NCBI GenBank assembly: GCA_011503125.2
Contig: WWBZ02000001.1
Coordinates: 4,154,001-4,218,000, forward strand
Reading direction: 5' to 3'
Source: Botryosphaeria dothidea
Lineage: Eukaryota > Ascomycota > Dothideomycetes > Botryosphaeriales > Botryosphaeriaceae
Length of the DNA: 64,000 nt
Part shown: positions 54,639-64,000 of the stretch, one piece after another
Layout of the letters: each line of letters begins with the position of its first letter
Numbering within the stretch: position 1 is the first letter of the stretch
Made by a program: the position numbers and the translations under genes
The notes under the pieces: model-generated
Told to the model about the DNA's origin: nothing
The model's input: the letters and a program-made list of their open reading frames with translations, nothing else
The model's database searches: none

Positions 54639-56106
54639 ATTGGTGATGGTCCGTCTCTTCTTCCTTTTCCAAAGTACATATTTCCTTTTTAACACTACTA
54701 CGCTCGCTCTTCTGATGGAAAGAAGGCTCGAGAAAAGGAGCACTGGACGGCCTGTCGGCTTCAGTACTATTTTCTTTATTTTCACTTTTTGATAAATTAT
54801 TGAGATACAATAGATCATTTTGCTTGTGTGGCTATCTTGCTACATTCGTGTATGGCTTGACAGAACCTGCTCGTTCCGCATCGAAGACCCCAAACGCGTT
54901 ATCGCTCCAGTTTATCCTCCAACGCTGTGACCAGAGGTGATGGATATATGATTACGGCCATTACAAAAACTAAGAAGCTCTACTAAAGAGAGTAACCACC
55001 GTCGATGGTCAGCGCTGAATGCGAATATCAGATCAAGGTGGCCATGGGGAGTCGAAGCAGTCGTCCGGACGCAGATGTTCTCTGACAATTCTAGTCATGT
55101 GAATAATTCATGGTTGTTTTTTGATCCTGGGGTGTCCTGATCGCATAGGTCTCATGATGGCTGCGTGGTTGAGGTAGCGGCAGGGCCAATCCGGATCGCA
55201 ATGACGATCTGCCTGGTACCGAAGTTCCCGCCGTGACTATAGTTGTGGCACCGTGAGTGGTGCGGGCCTTCCCGACTTTCGGGGTTTCGCTTGGAGATGC
55301 TGGTGGCTGGCTTGGGATGGCGGTCTCCAGTGATACTGCGATGGAAGGTTCCTTTCTCGGCAGATTCTGCCTGTCTTTTGAGGGAGGTGGGTAGCTCGGG
55401 GTCGGGAAGCCGGCTGTGTTCTGAGCGGACTCTGAGTTTCGGTGGCTGTTCTCATTGACGAGGGCTGCGTGGTGTCGGTTGTACCGGGTCTTTTTGCAGC
55501 GCTTCAAGAATCACTAAAACGGGTGCCTGCCTCGAGTGGAGTTTCTTTAAAGATAAGTGCAACTGCTTCGACTTGCAACCCAGAGCTTTTTCCATGGCTT
55601 TTGTCGCCGGCGTTTATCCACTTCCGACTAAAGATTGCGGTCGAAACCGCTGGAAGAACGTTCGGCATGAGAATAGATCGCCTATACGACATCTTCGTGA
55701 CGGACGAGATTGGCGCGGCGAAGAATATCGGCGATCATTATCCAGAAGAGTTCATGCAGGTCTGCGTTGAAGACCTTGTCTAGTATTTCCTGGACATTTT
55801 GGACGGTAGAGAGGAGTGCTGATTGCCGGATGCCGAGGCGTCCGAGGCGGAAGAGGACGTTACATGACGAAGATACAAGCAGGAGTTCGGTTCACGCTTT
55901 CTGGATGCTTTTCTGATATTAGGAGATTCTACGAACGAGCGGTATGCGGTGCGAAATGAACCAGAGTCGGGATCAATCTTATGTGATAAGAATAAACAGA
56001 ATGGAGAGTGGTATAACCCTACGCGGCGCCTTGTGACAAATAGACCTTTGAAGCGCCTTGCCTTACCCTAAACGGTCCCACGGGAATCATGACTCATTCT
56101 TAAACT
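54639..56106. other. Spacer with traces of an unrecognised minus-strand gene
   Basis: No complete gene. On the minus strand, about 55850-55735 reads like a helical exon (LFRLGRLGIRQSALLST, QEILDKVFNADLHELFW). It runs into a stop at about 55700. Further down, 55660-55510 and 55507-55091 hold Ser/Pro-rich open frames in other registers. I could not join these with sound splice sites, so they may be exons of one gene or a relic. 54639-55090 shows nothing. Confidence 0.35.
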
Positions 56107-57693
56107 TTAGCTTGACCAAAACCAACCACCTTTCTTATCTAACCCACCTTCCGATGCCGCGTTTATGTCCCCGCGGCTGGTGTTGACAGTTTCGGAGGTC
56201 TCTTCACGACCGTCGGCGAAGCGTTTCTTCAATGTGACCTTAGTAGTGACGGTGCCATCTGGCGCAACATTGCGTTCCGTAGTTGTCACTGTTGACAAGA
56301 TCGGCGACCCGGCGACGTCGATTTCTGAAGGAGAAGACTTGCTTGCCGAACCAGTGGAGGATGTTTGATGATGGGAAGATGAATCGCCCAGGAACCGTTC
56401 GTACATGTCAAGCTCTTTCTTCGGATCTGCGGTGTGTGTTCCCAAGAATCGCTCGTACATGTGGTCGCGTGCCTCTCGTTCCTTCGCAGATTCGGCAGGG
56501 TCTGATGGAGCTTCGATTTGCTTCAGACCGGCTCGCTTCTCTGGGACGTACCAGTCGCCCCCTTTCTCAACATTCTCCCAGAATTCTTGAGTATTGGGGT
56601 TGCGGGAGAAGACGTTGGATAGAAGACAATAGCTTCGTGGCCACAAGCCCCGCTCCCAATCGTTATTCCTGCTCGGCAGGCCTCTTTCTGCGCGCAGGAG
56701 ATCTTCGAATGCATCAGCATATCTGGGTGCTGCGATGCCCTTCTTGATGGCATCCGCTTCCAGGATGGCCGGGGAGTACGGATGCTCGAGCAACCAGCGA
56801 GTACGGGGATTCGAATAGTCCAAGAAATACGACAAGGGGTGGCCCAATCCGCGCATCATGGGAAAGCCGAAGGAGTTGCCAGTGGAGTGAACATCATCCA
56901 GGATTTGTAGAATCCGGCTTCCCTCTCGCGCCTCGTCGGACATGCGTAGGTGGCTCCATGGACCACGGCCGAATCCGGAGAAGCTGTCGCGTACGTTGAA
57001 GAACTCGTCTTCGAGCCTCTTCATACGGTCGTCCATATCGCGCCTCATCTCAGCCCTCCTTTCCGCTGACAGATTTTCCCTGAGTCCAATCCAGTCGAAC
57101 AGATTCTGAGCTCTGCCCGACTGCTGAGCTTCTTCCCTGTCGTCCGCGCCGAACCAGCCCTTGAACATGCCTGACAACTCCTGCAGTTCCTTCTCCGCAT
57201 TCTTCCTCGCCTCCTCGTAATTTTTCCGCTGCGTATCTTCCAAGTCCTCCCCCTTGTCGTTACCCTTCGGCGGCCACGACCACGACGCACTCCAATGCCA
57301 CGTCTTGCCGCCATCCTTGTCCTCGGTCACCTCGGGCTTGACCTCCTGGCCATCAGGCTTCCAAATCTTGACCCACCTCGATGGATCGTCCTCTTTCTTC
57401 TCACTCGCAGCATCTCCGTCGGATTTGTCGCTCGACCACTGCCGCACCCACACCTCTTGCTTGCCGCTGCCGGTGGCGTTTTCGTCATTCTGGCGAGCGG
57501 CGTGCCAGCGCTCGTGTTCCTTAGAGAGGGCGGCCGGGAGGCCCATGACGGAGCTCATGAGCGAGGAAATCTGGTCGTCGGCATAGCGGCGGAAGGATAT
57601 GAACGGGTTGGTGTTGTCGTCGCCGGGGCGGTGGGGCTTGTTGTCGTTGCTGACGGCGTTTGTGTCTTTCGGCGATTTGGGGTCGTCCATCAT
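56107..57693 (-). CDS. Charged fungal protein of unknown function
   Basis: Intronless, 528 residues from the ATGATG at 57693. It begins with a disordered polar segment, then NPFISFRRYADDQISSLMSSVMG (about 29-51), a block I know only from uncharacterised fungal proteins. A Trp-rich segment (KTWHWSASWSWPPKG, about 129-143) and a long Lys/Glu/Arg helical region (about 155-240) follow. A central region with several Trp, Pro and Tyr (SYFLDYSNPRTRWLLEHPYSP, about 290) looks folded. MYERFLG occurs twice, 29 residues apart (about 413 and 442). The Thr/Val-rich tail ends WFWSS. No catalytic motif, signal peptide or clear membrane helix. Divergent from the exonuclease gene with 635 bases between starts. 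Confidence 0.72.
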   Translation of the reverse strand: MMDDPKSPKDTNAVSNDNKPHRPGDDNTNPFISFRRYADDQISSLMSSVMGLPAALSKEHERWHAARQNDENATGSGKQEVWVRQWSSDKSDGDAASEKKEDDPSRWVKIWKPDGQEVKPEVTEDKDGGKTWHWSASWSWPPKGNDKGEDLEDTQRKNYEEARKNAEKELQELSGMFKGWFGADDREEAQQSGRAQNLFDWIGLRENLSAERRAEMRRDMDDRMKRLEDEFFNVRDSFSGFGRGPWSHLRMSDEAREGSRILQILDDVHSTGNSFGFPMMRGLGHPLSYFLDYSNPRTRWLLEHPYSPAILEADAIKKGIAAPRYADAFEDLLRAERGLPSRNNDWERGLWPRSYCLLSNVFSRNPNTQEFWENVEKGGDWYVPEKRAGLKQIEAPSDPAESAKEREARDHMYERFLGTHTADPKKELDMYERFLGDSSSHHQTSSTGSASKSSPSEIDVAGSPILSTVTTTERNVAPDGTVTTKVTLKKRFADGREETSETVNTSRGDINAASEGGLDKKGGWFWSS

Positions 57694-58328
57694 GGTCGCA
57701 TAGTACGTATTGGCGGTCCGATATATGATGGTTCTTGAAGATGATGAGGAAGGAAGAGAGAGAGCGGGAAGAAGTGAGGTGGCAGACGGCGGATGGCTGA
57801 CGGCGGGGAGCTTGAGCAGGGATCACGGAACGCCCCGCGCGCGCTCTTCTGTGCTGTTCTACACCACCCACTCGTTGCCACCCTACTTTTTCTTCATGTG
57901 GAACGCGATGCATTTTATCTTTGAATATAGTTCAGAGCCGAAGTGCAGAATTGCCTGAGGCCATGAATGCTTATGGCCCTTTGTGAACTTGAAGGAGGAC
58001 CATTCCGTGATTCAGATGGTTAGCCACTGCAGTAAGCCTGTGGCAACCGCCATGTCCGTGTTTTTCTGCTAGAAGGATCCGTTATTTAATGCAATGACTG
58101 TGCACTACATACTGCTGACGTCTTGGATCTTGACCAAAAGCAGCGTGAGGTTGCGGTGATGGATGGCTGGTGAGTAGTTAATTGGCCGGGGCACTTGGCA
58201 CGTGGTCGCGCGGCTGCGTTCCCACGGCGAAGACGCGAGGCTCGAGTAAACACGACTCTGCAGCTTGGCCCGTCGCCAACACACCAGCACCCCGCAATGG
58301 CTAGACCGTCCTCCCCTTCTTACTAGAA
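57694..58328. promoter_or_regulatory. Divergent spacer
   Basis: 635 bases between two divergent starts; presumed promoters of both. No coding signal or clear TATA. Confidence 0.45.
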
Positions 58329-61121
58329 ATGCCCTGGACTTCTCGCAATGGCCTCGTTCTAGCGGTCAGGGTACTGCGCCTTCTCCCACCACTGCCCTCG
58401 CTGCTCCGCCGAACCTTACCCTCATCCTCCGCCGCTATTGTTCGACGCCCGCGATTCTCACTTCACCATTCCACCGTCGCTCCAATCCTCCGGGCTCGCT
58501 ATACTACCAGCAGCGCTGGTCAAGCCATAGACATGGCTGATGGGCAAAGAGAAAGTGGCTGTCACGATGATGTTGCCGGAACAGAGGCGGGCTCACCACG
58601 CCCTCCGCCGTCACTGAAGCCTGGCGATTCCTTCGGTTCGGATTTCTACGGGGAGCTGAAAGACTTCTCTATTGACTCACCGGGAAATACTGGGAACAAA
58701 GCCGCTGGCGAAGCTGAAGATGCCAATGCTAAGCAGGACGTGGACATGGAAGATGCGAAGACGGAGCCGGACGAAGAGACAGAACCACCTGTTGTGCTCT
58801 CCTTCAAGAGAAAACCTCTCCCCCCAGCAGTGGCTGCGAATGAGATTCCAAAGGCCATCCCTCCAAGTCACTGGTCGCACAAGCTCTACTGTGGTCCCAA
58901 CGGTGAAGATGTTATTGTGGAGTACTGCTACACCATCAAGCAGTCAGAAAAGACTGCTCAGAAATTTCTTGAAGAGCCCGTGTTGGGACTCGATATGGAA
59001 TGGTACCCGTATCCATCCGATGAGCTCAAGAAGAACGCCTCAGTCCTCCAGCTTGCCTCTCAGAGTAGAATCGCCATCTTTCACCTTGCCCGGCATGAAG
59101 GCACAACGGCCGCCCAGATCGTTCCTCCCTCTTTGAAACGCATCATCGAGTCCGCCGATATCCTCAAAACTGGTGTTCATATCATCGGTGCCGATTGTCC
59201 GAAGTTGCGCGACTGGCTCAAGCTCAAGCCCAAGGGCCTGTTTGAAGTGAGCCACCTATATAACCTGTTGTCGAATCGACGCAACGCTGGCGGTTACGTG
59301 TCCCGGAAGTCCAAAAAGATGAGCGAGCAGGTCGAAGAAAAGCTTGGCCTACCTCTCTTGAAAGACAGTGTCAGAACAAGCAACTGGCACCGGCCACTCA
59401 ACCAGAGCCAGATAGACTACGCAGCCGGGGACGCATACGCTGGCTTCATGCTGTTCCATGTTATGAATGAGGAAAGGAAGCTGTTGAAGCCAACGCCGCC
59501 AAGGCCCGGATTTGCAGAGCTTGGTCAACCGATCATCGGAATACCAGAGGACAAGGATGGTGATGGCGATGATCCATCGGACGAACCGAAATCCAAGGCA
59601 GAGGCGAAGACGAGTAAAAGAGACGCCAAAAGCCCCAGAGATGAGCTGAAGGGCTCCTCTCTTCTCCTGTACGATGCTCTCGCGGCCAAACGAACCGACG
59701 TGGCGGGCGAGAAAGGAGTGAAGCATTATCAAATTGTCACAAACCAAGTCCTGAAGCAAGTCGCCGTGACCCGACCCCAGACAATTGAGGATCTTAGGCG
59801 GATCAAAGGCCTAGGGGATCAAGGCATCCGAAATTTCGCAACTACTATGATAGATACCATCAAGGCCTTGCCCGCTGAACAGGATCTACCCGAAGAGGAC
59901 CAGGATATCCCCGAAGACGTCATAATAGATGATCCCATCATAACGGAGAAAACACGGAAGACCAAGTCCGGACGAGGTACAACAGACGTTACTGGCCTTG
60001 ACAAGTCACTATACGATGCTCTTCGTGAAAAGCGTAAGGAAATCGCAGCCGAGCGGAAAATTGCAGCCTGGGAACTGTACAGGATCGCCAGCAATGGTGT
60101 CCTGACAGACATCGCAAAGATGCGGCCCTCTACTCTTGATCAATTGCGAGAGATAAAGGGCATCAGCAACTACTTCGCAACACAGTTTGGGCCATCCTGG
60201 CTATCGGTGATCAGGGATTTCGAAAGCGCTGAGAGTGCTGGGCACACGATCTTGGATCATAAGACGACTGAGGAGAAGGCTTCTCAAGATGAAGATGAGT
60301 TATCCGAAGACGAGGACTTGTACATTTCTGCAGACACTCTTCCGCTTGGCGCGGAAAGCTGCCTTGCTGGCGAGCGGGTAGTCTTTACTGGCATCTTGGA
60401 TATTCTCGGCCGGACTGGGGCTGAGAATCTTGCCTCAAAATGCGGTGCAGAGGTGATCAAGAAGGCAGACAGCGAGACCACCATTGTCATCACAGGCCGG
60501 AACGTCTCAGAAAGCAAGCTACAAGTTATCAAAGAACAAAATCTCCGGACCATGAGCGAAGAAGAGTTCATCACCCTGGTTCGCCGCAAAGCAGATGAAG
60601 CAAGCTCTACTGCTCAACGCAAATCCCCCCTCGCCAGCCTTTCCACCCTCGACGGCAACAACCTCGTCTCCGCAAAACCTGTCGTTGATATTCCAGCCGA
60701 GGATCGCCCTTTCTTCAGTGCTCTGAGAGCGTTTCGTACACAGCTTTCCCGCCTAAGCAATATGCCAGCAGAAAGCATCTGCTCCGACGGCGACCTCCTC
60801 ACCATCGCCATTGCCAGGCCGCAACGGCGTTCCGATCTTGTCCGCATGCAATGCGCTCGCTCTCTGGACAGGATAGCGTGTCAGCACGGTAAAAGCGTTG
60901 ATGCATTCCTAACGCGGCACAATGAAAGAGCCCAGTCAACTCCTACATCGACTGAAGGCGCTAGACGGGAGCCCTCGAACGAGTCAGAATCCGATGGGTC
61001 CGACAAGGAGAACGTCTTCGAGCGAAGAGAGAAGAGTGCTTCGCCGCTGTCAAAGTGGAAGTACGCCGAATTCCCGGCGCCTCCACCGGCCACGAGCGGC
61101 TCAAGGAAGAGGAAGTTTTGA
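58329..61121 (+). CDS. DEDD 3'-5' exonuclease (WRN-exo type) with HRDC and BRCT domains, helicase-less
   Basis: Intronless, 930 residues. About 200-380 is a DEDDy exonuclease: LGLDMEWYP (Asp222, Glu224), HIIGADCPKLRDWL (second Asp) and QSQIDYAAGDAYA (Tyr and last Asp). An HRDC domain follows at about 438-512 (SLLLYDALAAKRTDVA, TIEDLRRIKGLGDQG). A second HRDC is at about 558-633 (LYDALREKRKEIAAER, TLDQLREIKGIS). A BRCT domain is at about 671-755 (AGERVVFTGILDILGR, ENLASKCGAEVIKKA, MSEEEFITLV). A third, weaker HRDC-like unit is at about 793-865. No RecQ helicase motifs. The tail is basic (GSRKRKF). It likely trims DNA 3' ends in repair or replication, as WRN exonucleases do. Residues 1-68 are Arg/Ser-rich without Asp/Glu and look mitochondrial; Met69 has a better context (GACATGG at 58533), so two forms are likely. 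Confidence 0.85.
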   Translation: MPWTSRNGLVLAVRVLRLLPPLPSLLRRTLPSSSAAIVRRPRFSLHHSTVAPILRARYTTSSAGQAIDMADGQRESGCHDDVAGTEAGSPRPPPSLKPGDSFGSDFYGELKDFSIDSPGNTGNKAAGEAEDANAKQDVDMEDAKTEPDEETEPPVVLSFKRKPLPPAVAANEIPKAIPPSHWSHKLYCGPNGEDVIVEYCYTIKQSEKTAQKFLEEPVLGLDMEWYPYPSDELKKNASVLQLASQSRIAIFHLARHEGTTAAQIVPPSLKRIIESADILKTGVHIIGADCPKLRDWLKLKPKGLFEVSHLYNLLSNRRNAGGYVSRKSKKMSEQVEEKLGLPLLKDSVRTSNWHRPLNQSQIDYAAGDAYAGFMLFHVMNEERKLLKPTPPRPGFAELGQPIIGIPEDKDGDGDDPSDEPKSKAEAKTSKRDAKSPRDELKGSSLLLYDALAAKRTDVAGEKGVKHYQIVTNQVLKQVAVTRPQTIEDLRRIKGLGDQGIRNFATTMIDTIKALPAEQDLPEEDQDIPEDVIIDDPIITEKTRKTKSGRGTTDVTGLDKSLYDALREKRKEIAAERKIAAWELYRIASNGVLTDIAKMRPSTLDQLREIKGISNYFATQFGPSWLSVIRDFESAESAGHTILDHKTTEEKASQDEDELSEDEDLYISADTLPLGAESCLAGERVVFTGILDILGRTGAENLASKCGAEVIKKADSETTIVITGRNVSESKLQVIKEQNLRTMSEEEFITLVRRKADEASSTAQRKSPLASLSTLDGNNLVSAKPVVDIPAEDRPFFSALRAFRTQLSRLSNMPAESICSDGDLLTIAIARPQRRSDLVRMQCARSLDRIACQHGKSVDAFLTRHNERAQSTPTSTEGARREPSNESESDGSDKENVFERREKSASPLSKWKYAEFPAPPPATSGSRKRKF

Positions 61122-61566
61122 GCTCTTCTGTTTTGGGGAGCGTTTCTTGATGGTTGGCAGTTCTTGATGTGATGGCTATTTATCTTTGATACCCAGTGGT
61201 CTTATTTGGTAGCACATTTTCGGATCGTAGGGGGTCCGTTAAGGAGAGTGAAGCATAGGAAATGCGTCGGGAATGACTGAATGACAGGCTTGGAGACAGC
61301 ACTTTGCATGGAGCATTTCATTGGCGCTGAGATTCAGACAGGAGACTCCACGAGTCACATATATCATATCAGTGAATGAAGATATTCTCCCATTTCCGTC
61401 TGTCCCTACGGTCATATTTTTACAAGTGGCTACAATTGGGATTTACATCCTCAGGGTTGAATCTTTGAAAGAATTAGCACAGGCTTGGATTTCCCTTTTC
61501 TCATCCATAACATCGCAATTCCAGCGGGATTCTTTCCATGGTATTGCTCGGATCTCCTGACTGAGA
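61122..61566. other. Convergent 3' spacer
   Basis: No coding signal on either strand; AT-rich around 61350-61480. Confidence 0.6.
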
Positions 61567-62936
61567 TCACTCATCCTTCACCTCCTGCCATGCTTGATAA
61601 TCGCCATGCTCCTCGATGCTCTGGTTTTCGTGGAGGTTCTCCCGCATGGTTTCAATGGCGCGCTCAATTTCCCCCCGCAGCTCAGTGGCGAAGCGATAGG
61701 TCTCGGTCTTGTCCAGGGGCATGCTATCGCCCAAAACACGCTGTGAGAGCGTCAAGGCGTGCCAGACGGGCACAAGACGGCGTAGCCTGTGTCCGGCTCG
61801 CGAGAAGCTGCGATAGCGGATCTGGGACTGGCGGATTCCTTCCTCGGCTTCCGTCCTCGCGAAATCAGGTTCCTGGACCTGATGTATCCAGTCAGAAGAA
61901 AGTTGTGTGAAGCGAGCGTTCCGAAAAGGAAACAAAAAAAAAGGACACCACATACCTGAGCACCATATATCTTGAGATTGGCACACAGCCTCTCCGCATA
62001 CGCCTTGACGAGCCGAGCCTCATCCACACCCTCGTTATGCCGCGCAGCCCGCACGGCCACCAACTCCAACGGCGTCGCAATGACGAACGGCAGCGTCCTC
62101 AAATCGCCCTTGACCACCCACACCCTGCCGCCGCAATGCTCCCTGCTCTCCATCAGCTCGACCACCTGCTCCGCCCACATCGCCGCGCGCTCCATCTCCG
62201 CCTGCGCCCACCCGGCCCGGCTGGCCTCGCCGCGCACCTCCCACAGGACGCGCTCGACCATGGCGGCGCTGCGCAGCCGCACGCCCGTGCGCTCCGCGCG
62301 CTGCAGCGCCCGCACCACGACCTGCAGCTGCCCCTTGGCGGCCGCCGCGCGCACGAACTTCTGCAGCCACTCGTCCCGCAGCTTGACGCCCGCGTCCGCC
62401 AGCCCCTCCATCAGCAGCACCACGTTCTCCCAGTCGCCGCGCGTCTCGGCAAGCCGCAGCGCGTCAGCGTAGACGCGCCACCGCCGCGGGATGTCGCGCT
62501 GGCGGTCGACGTGCTCGAGCTCGACGTCGGCGCCGGCAACGGTGCTCCACACGGGCTCCGGGGCCGACGCCGACAGGCGCGCGCGGTGCTTCTCCCGGTA
62601 GACGAGCGCTTCCTGGGCGGCGTTGAGGTGCGCGGGGACGAGGATGCGGCGGCGGGCGAGGTCGAAGAGCTCGGTGAGCTCGGGGGTGGAGGAGGGCTCG
62701 AAGGTCGGGAGGGCTGGAGGAGGCCGTTAGCATTGGTGGTTCAATGGGGTTGTTTTTGGGCCGGGTTCCGCGAGATTATTGGTGGTGGATGGGAGAAACG
62801 CGAGGGCATGTCGGAAGTTTGATGGACGGGCAAATTCATTGGACCTACTGTGTCGTTGGCGGATGGCGCTTGTTGTGAAGTTCTGGCGACTGGCTTGCCG
62901 CAGCGCAGCGCGCCAGCTTCGTGTTGTTAAGCTCAT
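61567..62936 (-). CDS. Probable mitochondrial helical-repeat (PPR-like) protein
   Basis: Three exons: 62936-62849, 62713-61956, 61878-61567; 385 residues, introns 135 and 77 nt. The first exon (MSLTTRSWRAALRQASRQNF and on) is a classic mitochondrial presequence, rich in Arg/Ser without acids. The second begins TLPTFEPSSTPELTELFDLARRR. About 105-200 are helix pairs of roughly 35 residues (RRWRVYADALRLAETRGDWENV, then RDEWLQKFVRAAAAKGQLQVV, then a third) that resemble degenerate PPR units, as in fungal mitochondrial RNA-expression factors. The call rests on pattern only. The C-terminal exon (RRLVPVWHALTLSQRVLGDSM) looks conserved and may be a separate small domain. I do not know the family's name. 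Confidence 0.72.
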
Positions 62937-63471
62937 TGCGAGAGGGGATGTGTGGAGGGCGCAATGGTCGTCGGAGTGACGCTGGTAATCGAAGCGTCGG
63001 CGAACGGAAGAGTCGCGCGAGCTTCGTTGATCGAAAAGTTCTGCCGCGTGCCACCGCCCTCAGGACGCAATCGAAGGGCATCAACTCTCGATCGAAGAGA
63101 TACAGTCCCTCTAAAAGGTTAGTTTGTTTGCGTCCATTAATACATTTGTGCACCATTGATGATTGGTCTAGAGATAGGATCACGGTCGCGAAGACTAAAT
63201 GTCATACCATCCAATCATGAACCACCTGGTTCCTTTCACGCTATTCAACAGAGCCCTTGACAGGCTTGGACCTGAGAATTCTCGCAAATACTTACGGCGT
63301 ATTCACTCAGTATATATTTTTCATATAAGATAGTACCGCATAGCGGTGGTGATACACGTATATTTCTACACCGTCTAACCAGTCATCTCTAAATCCGTGA
63401 TTACTTAAAAAGGAATCCCCAACTCATCATTCCACAGATTCCCACATCCCAAGAAGAAACAACGTCCCCGC
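62937..63471. other. Intergenic spacer
   Basis: Promoter side of the mitochondrial protein gene and 3' side of the aminopeptidase gene (both minus). AT-rich, no coding signal. Confidence 0.6.
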
Positions 63472-64000
63472 TTACACGGTGTCCCTAAACTCCTGGTCAA
63501 CACTCTCATAATGATCCAAGAAGCCCTGGAAAATCAGCACGCCCAGACCGGGGTCCAAGCTGCCCGTCGTCGCGCGGATGCTGTGCATGCTCAGCTGCGG
63601 GATACCGGCATCGATGGCACGGATACCCGTGGCGGCGCTCAGCATGGGGCCGACGGTACCACCGCTGCGGCTGTCGTTCCTGATCTGGAAGACCTGGAGC
63701 TTCTGACCGCTCTTGTCAGCGACGCGCTGCAGGATGGCGGTGCTGACGGCGTCGGTGGTCATGTGGCCGTTCGAGTCGGCCGAGACGACGAGGCCGACGT
63801 TCAGGCGCGGCGAGTGGTTCTCGAGGTAGGCGTTCAGGAAGTTGGGGTTGACGGCGTGGATGACGTCGGACGAGACGAGGAAGGAGTTGGCAAAGGTCTG
63901 GGAGAGGAGGGATGGCGTGGGGAAGCCGGCGAAGGCGTCGACGATGCGGTTGATGATTGATGGGAGGAAGTTGCTGCGGGCGCCCTGGCGGAGCAGACTG
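63472..64000 (-). CDS. Aspartyl aminopeptidase, M18 family, 3' end only
   Basis: The C-terminal 175 or so residues of a frame that runs off the window end; stop TAA at 63472-63474. Visible M18 blocks are SNFLPSIINRIVDAF, FLVSSDVIHAVNPNF, GLVVSADSNGHMTTDAVS, DSRSGGTVGPMLSAATG, GIPQLSMHSIRATTG and the C-terminal FQGFLDHYESVD. The metal-binding Asp-x2-His (DVIHA) and the terminal His (SMHS) are intact. This di-zinc exopeptidase removes N-terminal Asp/Glu as a large dodecamer, in the cytosol/vacuole (Ape4/DNPEP type; Ape1 type is the alternative, and deciding would need the N-terminus). No sign of damage in the part present. Confidence 0.9.
   Translation of the reverse strand, partial: SLLRQGARSNFLPSIINRIVDAFAGFPTPSLLSQTFANSFLVSSDVIHAVNPNFLNAYLENHSPRLNVGLVVSADSNGHMTTDAVSTAILQRVADKSGQKLQVFQIRNDSRSGGTVGPMLSAATGIRAIDAGIPQLSMHSIRATTGSLDPGLGVLIFQGFLDHYESVDQEFRDTV

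Noticed and set aside
53211..54818. 535-codon minus-strand frame over the GH55 gene
   Set aside because: Antisense shadow of third-position GC bias; composition (Val/Ala/Asp/Arg) is not protein-like.
1..64000. Transposons, CRISPR arrays, prophage or plasmid features
   Set aside because: No transposase, reverse transcriptase or integrase motifs, terminal repeats or regularly spaced repeats seen; the window is fungal nuclear DNA.

Overview
The window is nuclear DNA of a filamentous ascomycete (Pezizomycotina; a Dothideomycete is my guess, from gene style only). Genes sit on both strands, introns are mostly 45-80 nt with GT-AG ends, ATGs have fungal CACC/A-at-minus-3 contexts, and the families are typical of this group (GH28 and GH55 secreted enzymes, Zn2Cys6 regulator, DUF3176 membrane protein, KTR mannosyltransferase). 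All splice models below were built by eye from reading frame and splice-site fit; none has transcript support.

Layout. 1-2242: 3' part of a long low-complexity protein with W-containing repeats. 3141-3853: unknown gene with a one-base frame break. 4162-14775: the most interesting block, an aldos-2-ulose dehydratase-like gene (minus) and an alpha-1,4-glucan lyase-like GH31 gene (plus) transcribed away from a shared 1.8 kb spacer, followed by an FAD monooxygenase. 15039-16168: interrupted small membrane-protein gene and a GNAT acetyltransferase. 17139-21555: gamma-tubulin complex GCP5 head-to-head with a KTR mannosyltransferase. 22614-24173: secreted rhamnogalacturonase. 26273-27806: queuine tRNA-ribosyltransferase subunit 2. 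27807-30098: gene-poor. 30099-34366: TRM61 head-to-head with cysteinyl-tRNA synthetase. 34789-35302: broken gene. 36141-38113: DUF3176 membrane protein. 38699-41029: Q-rich probable nuclear regulator. 41663-46199: sulfite oxidase divergent from a Zn2Cys6 factor. 46866-47772: decayed SRPK-like kinase. 48781-54638: secreted Cys-rich protein, cupin/membrane protein, GH55 glucanase. 56107-61121: unknown charged protein divergent from an exonuclease-HRDC-BRCT protein. 61567-62936: mitochondrial helical-repeat protein. 63472-end: 3' end of an M18 aspartyl aminopeptidase.

How genes work together. The lyase would cut alpha-1,4-glucan (glycogen or starch) to 1,5-anhydro-D-fructose and the dehydratase would turn this into ascopyrone M and microthecin. 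Neither protein shows a signal peptide, so the route would be intracellular. This is the anhydrofructose pathway packed as a divergent gene pair, with a possible tailoring flavoenzyme next door. Separately, TRM61, CysRS and QTRT2 are translation/tRNA genes, and GH28 and GH55 fit plant cell wall or beta-glucan attack. CysRS and the exonuclease-HRDC-BRCT protein both carry an N-terminal mitochondrial-type leader followed by an internal ATG in better context, suggesting dual targeting.
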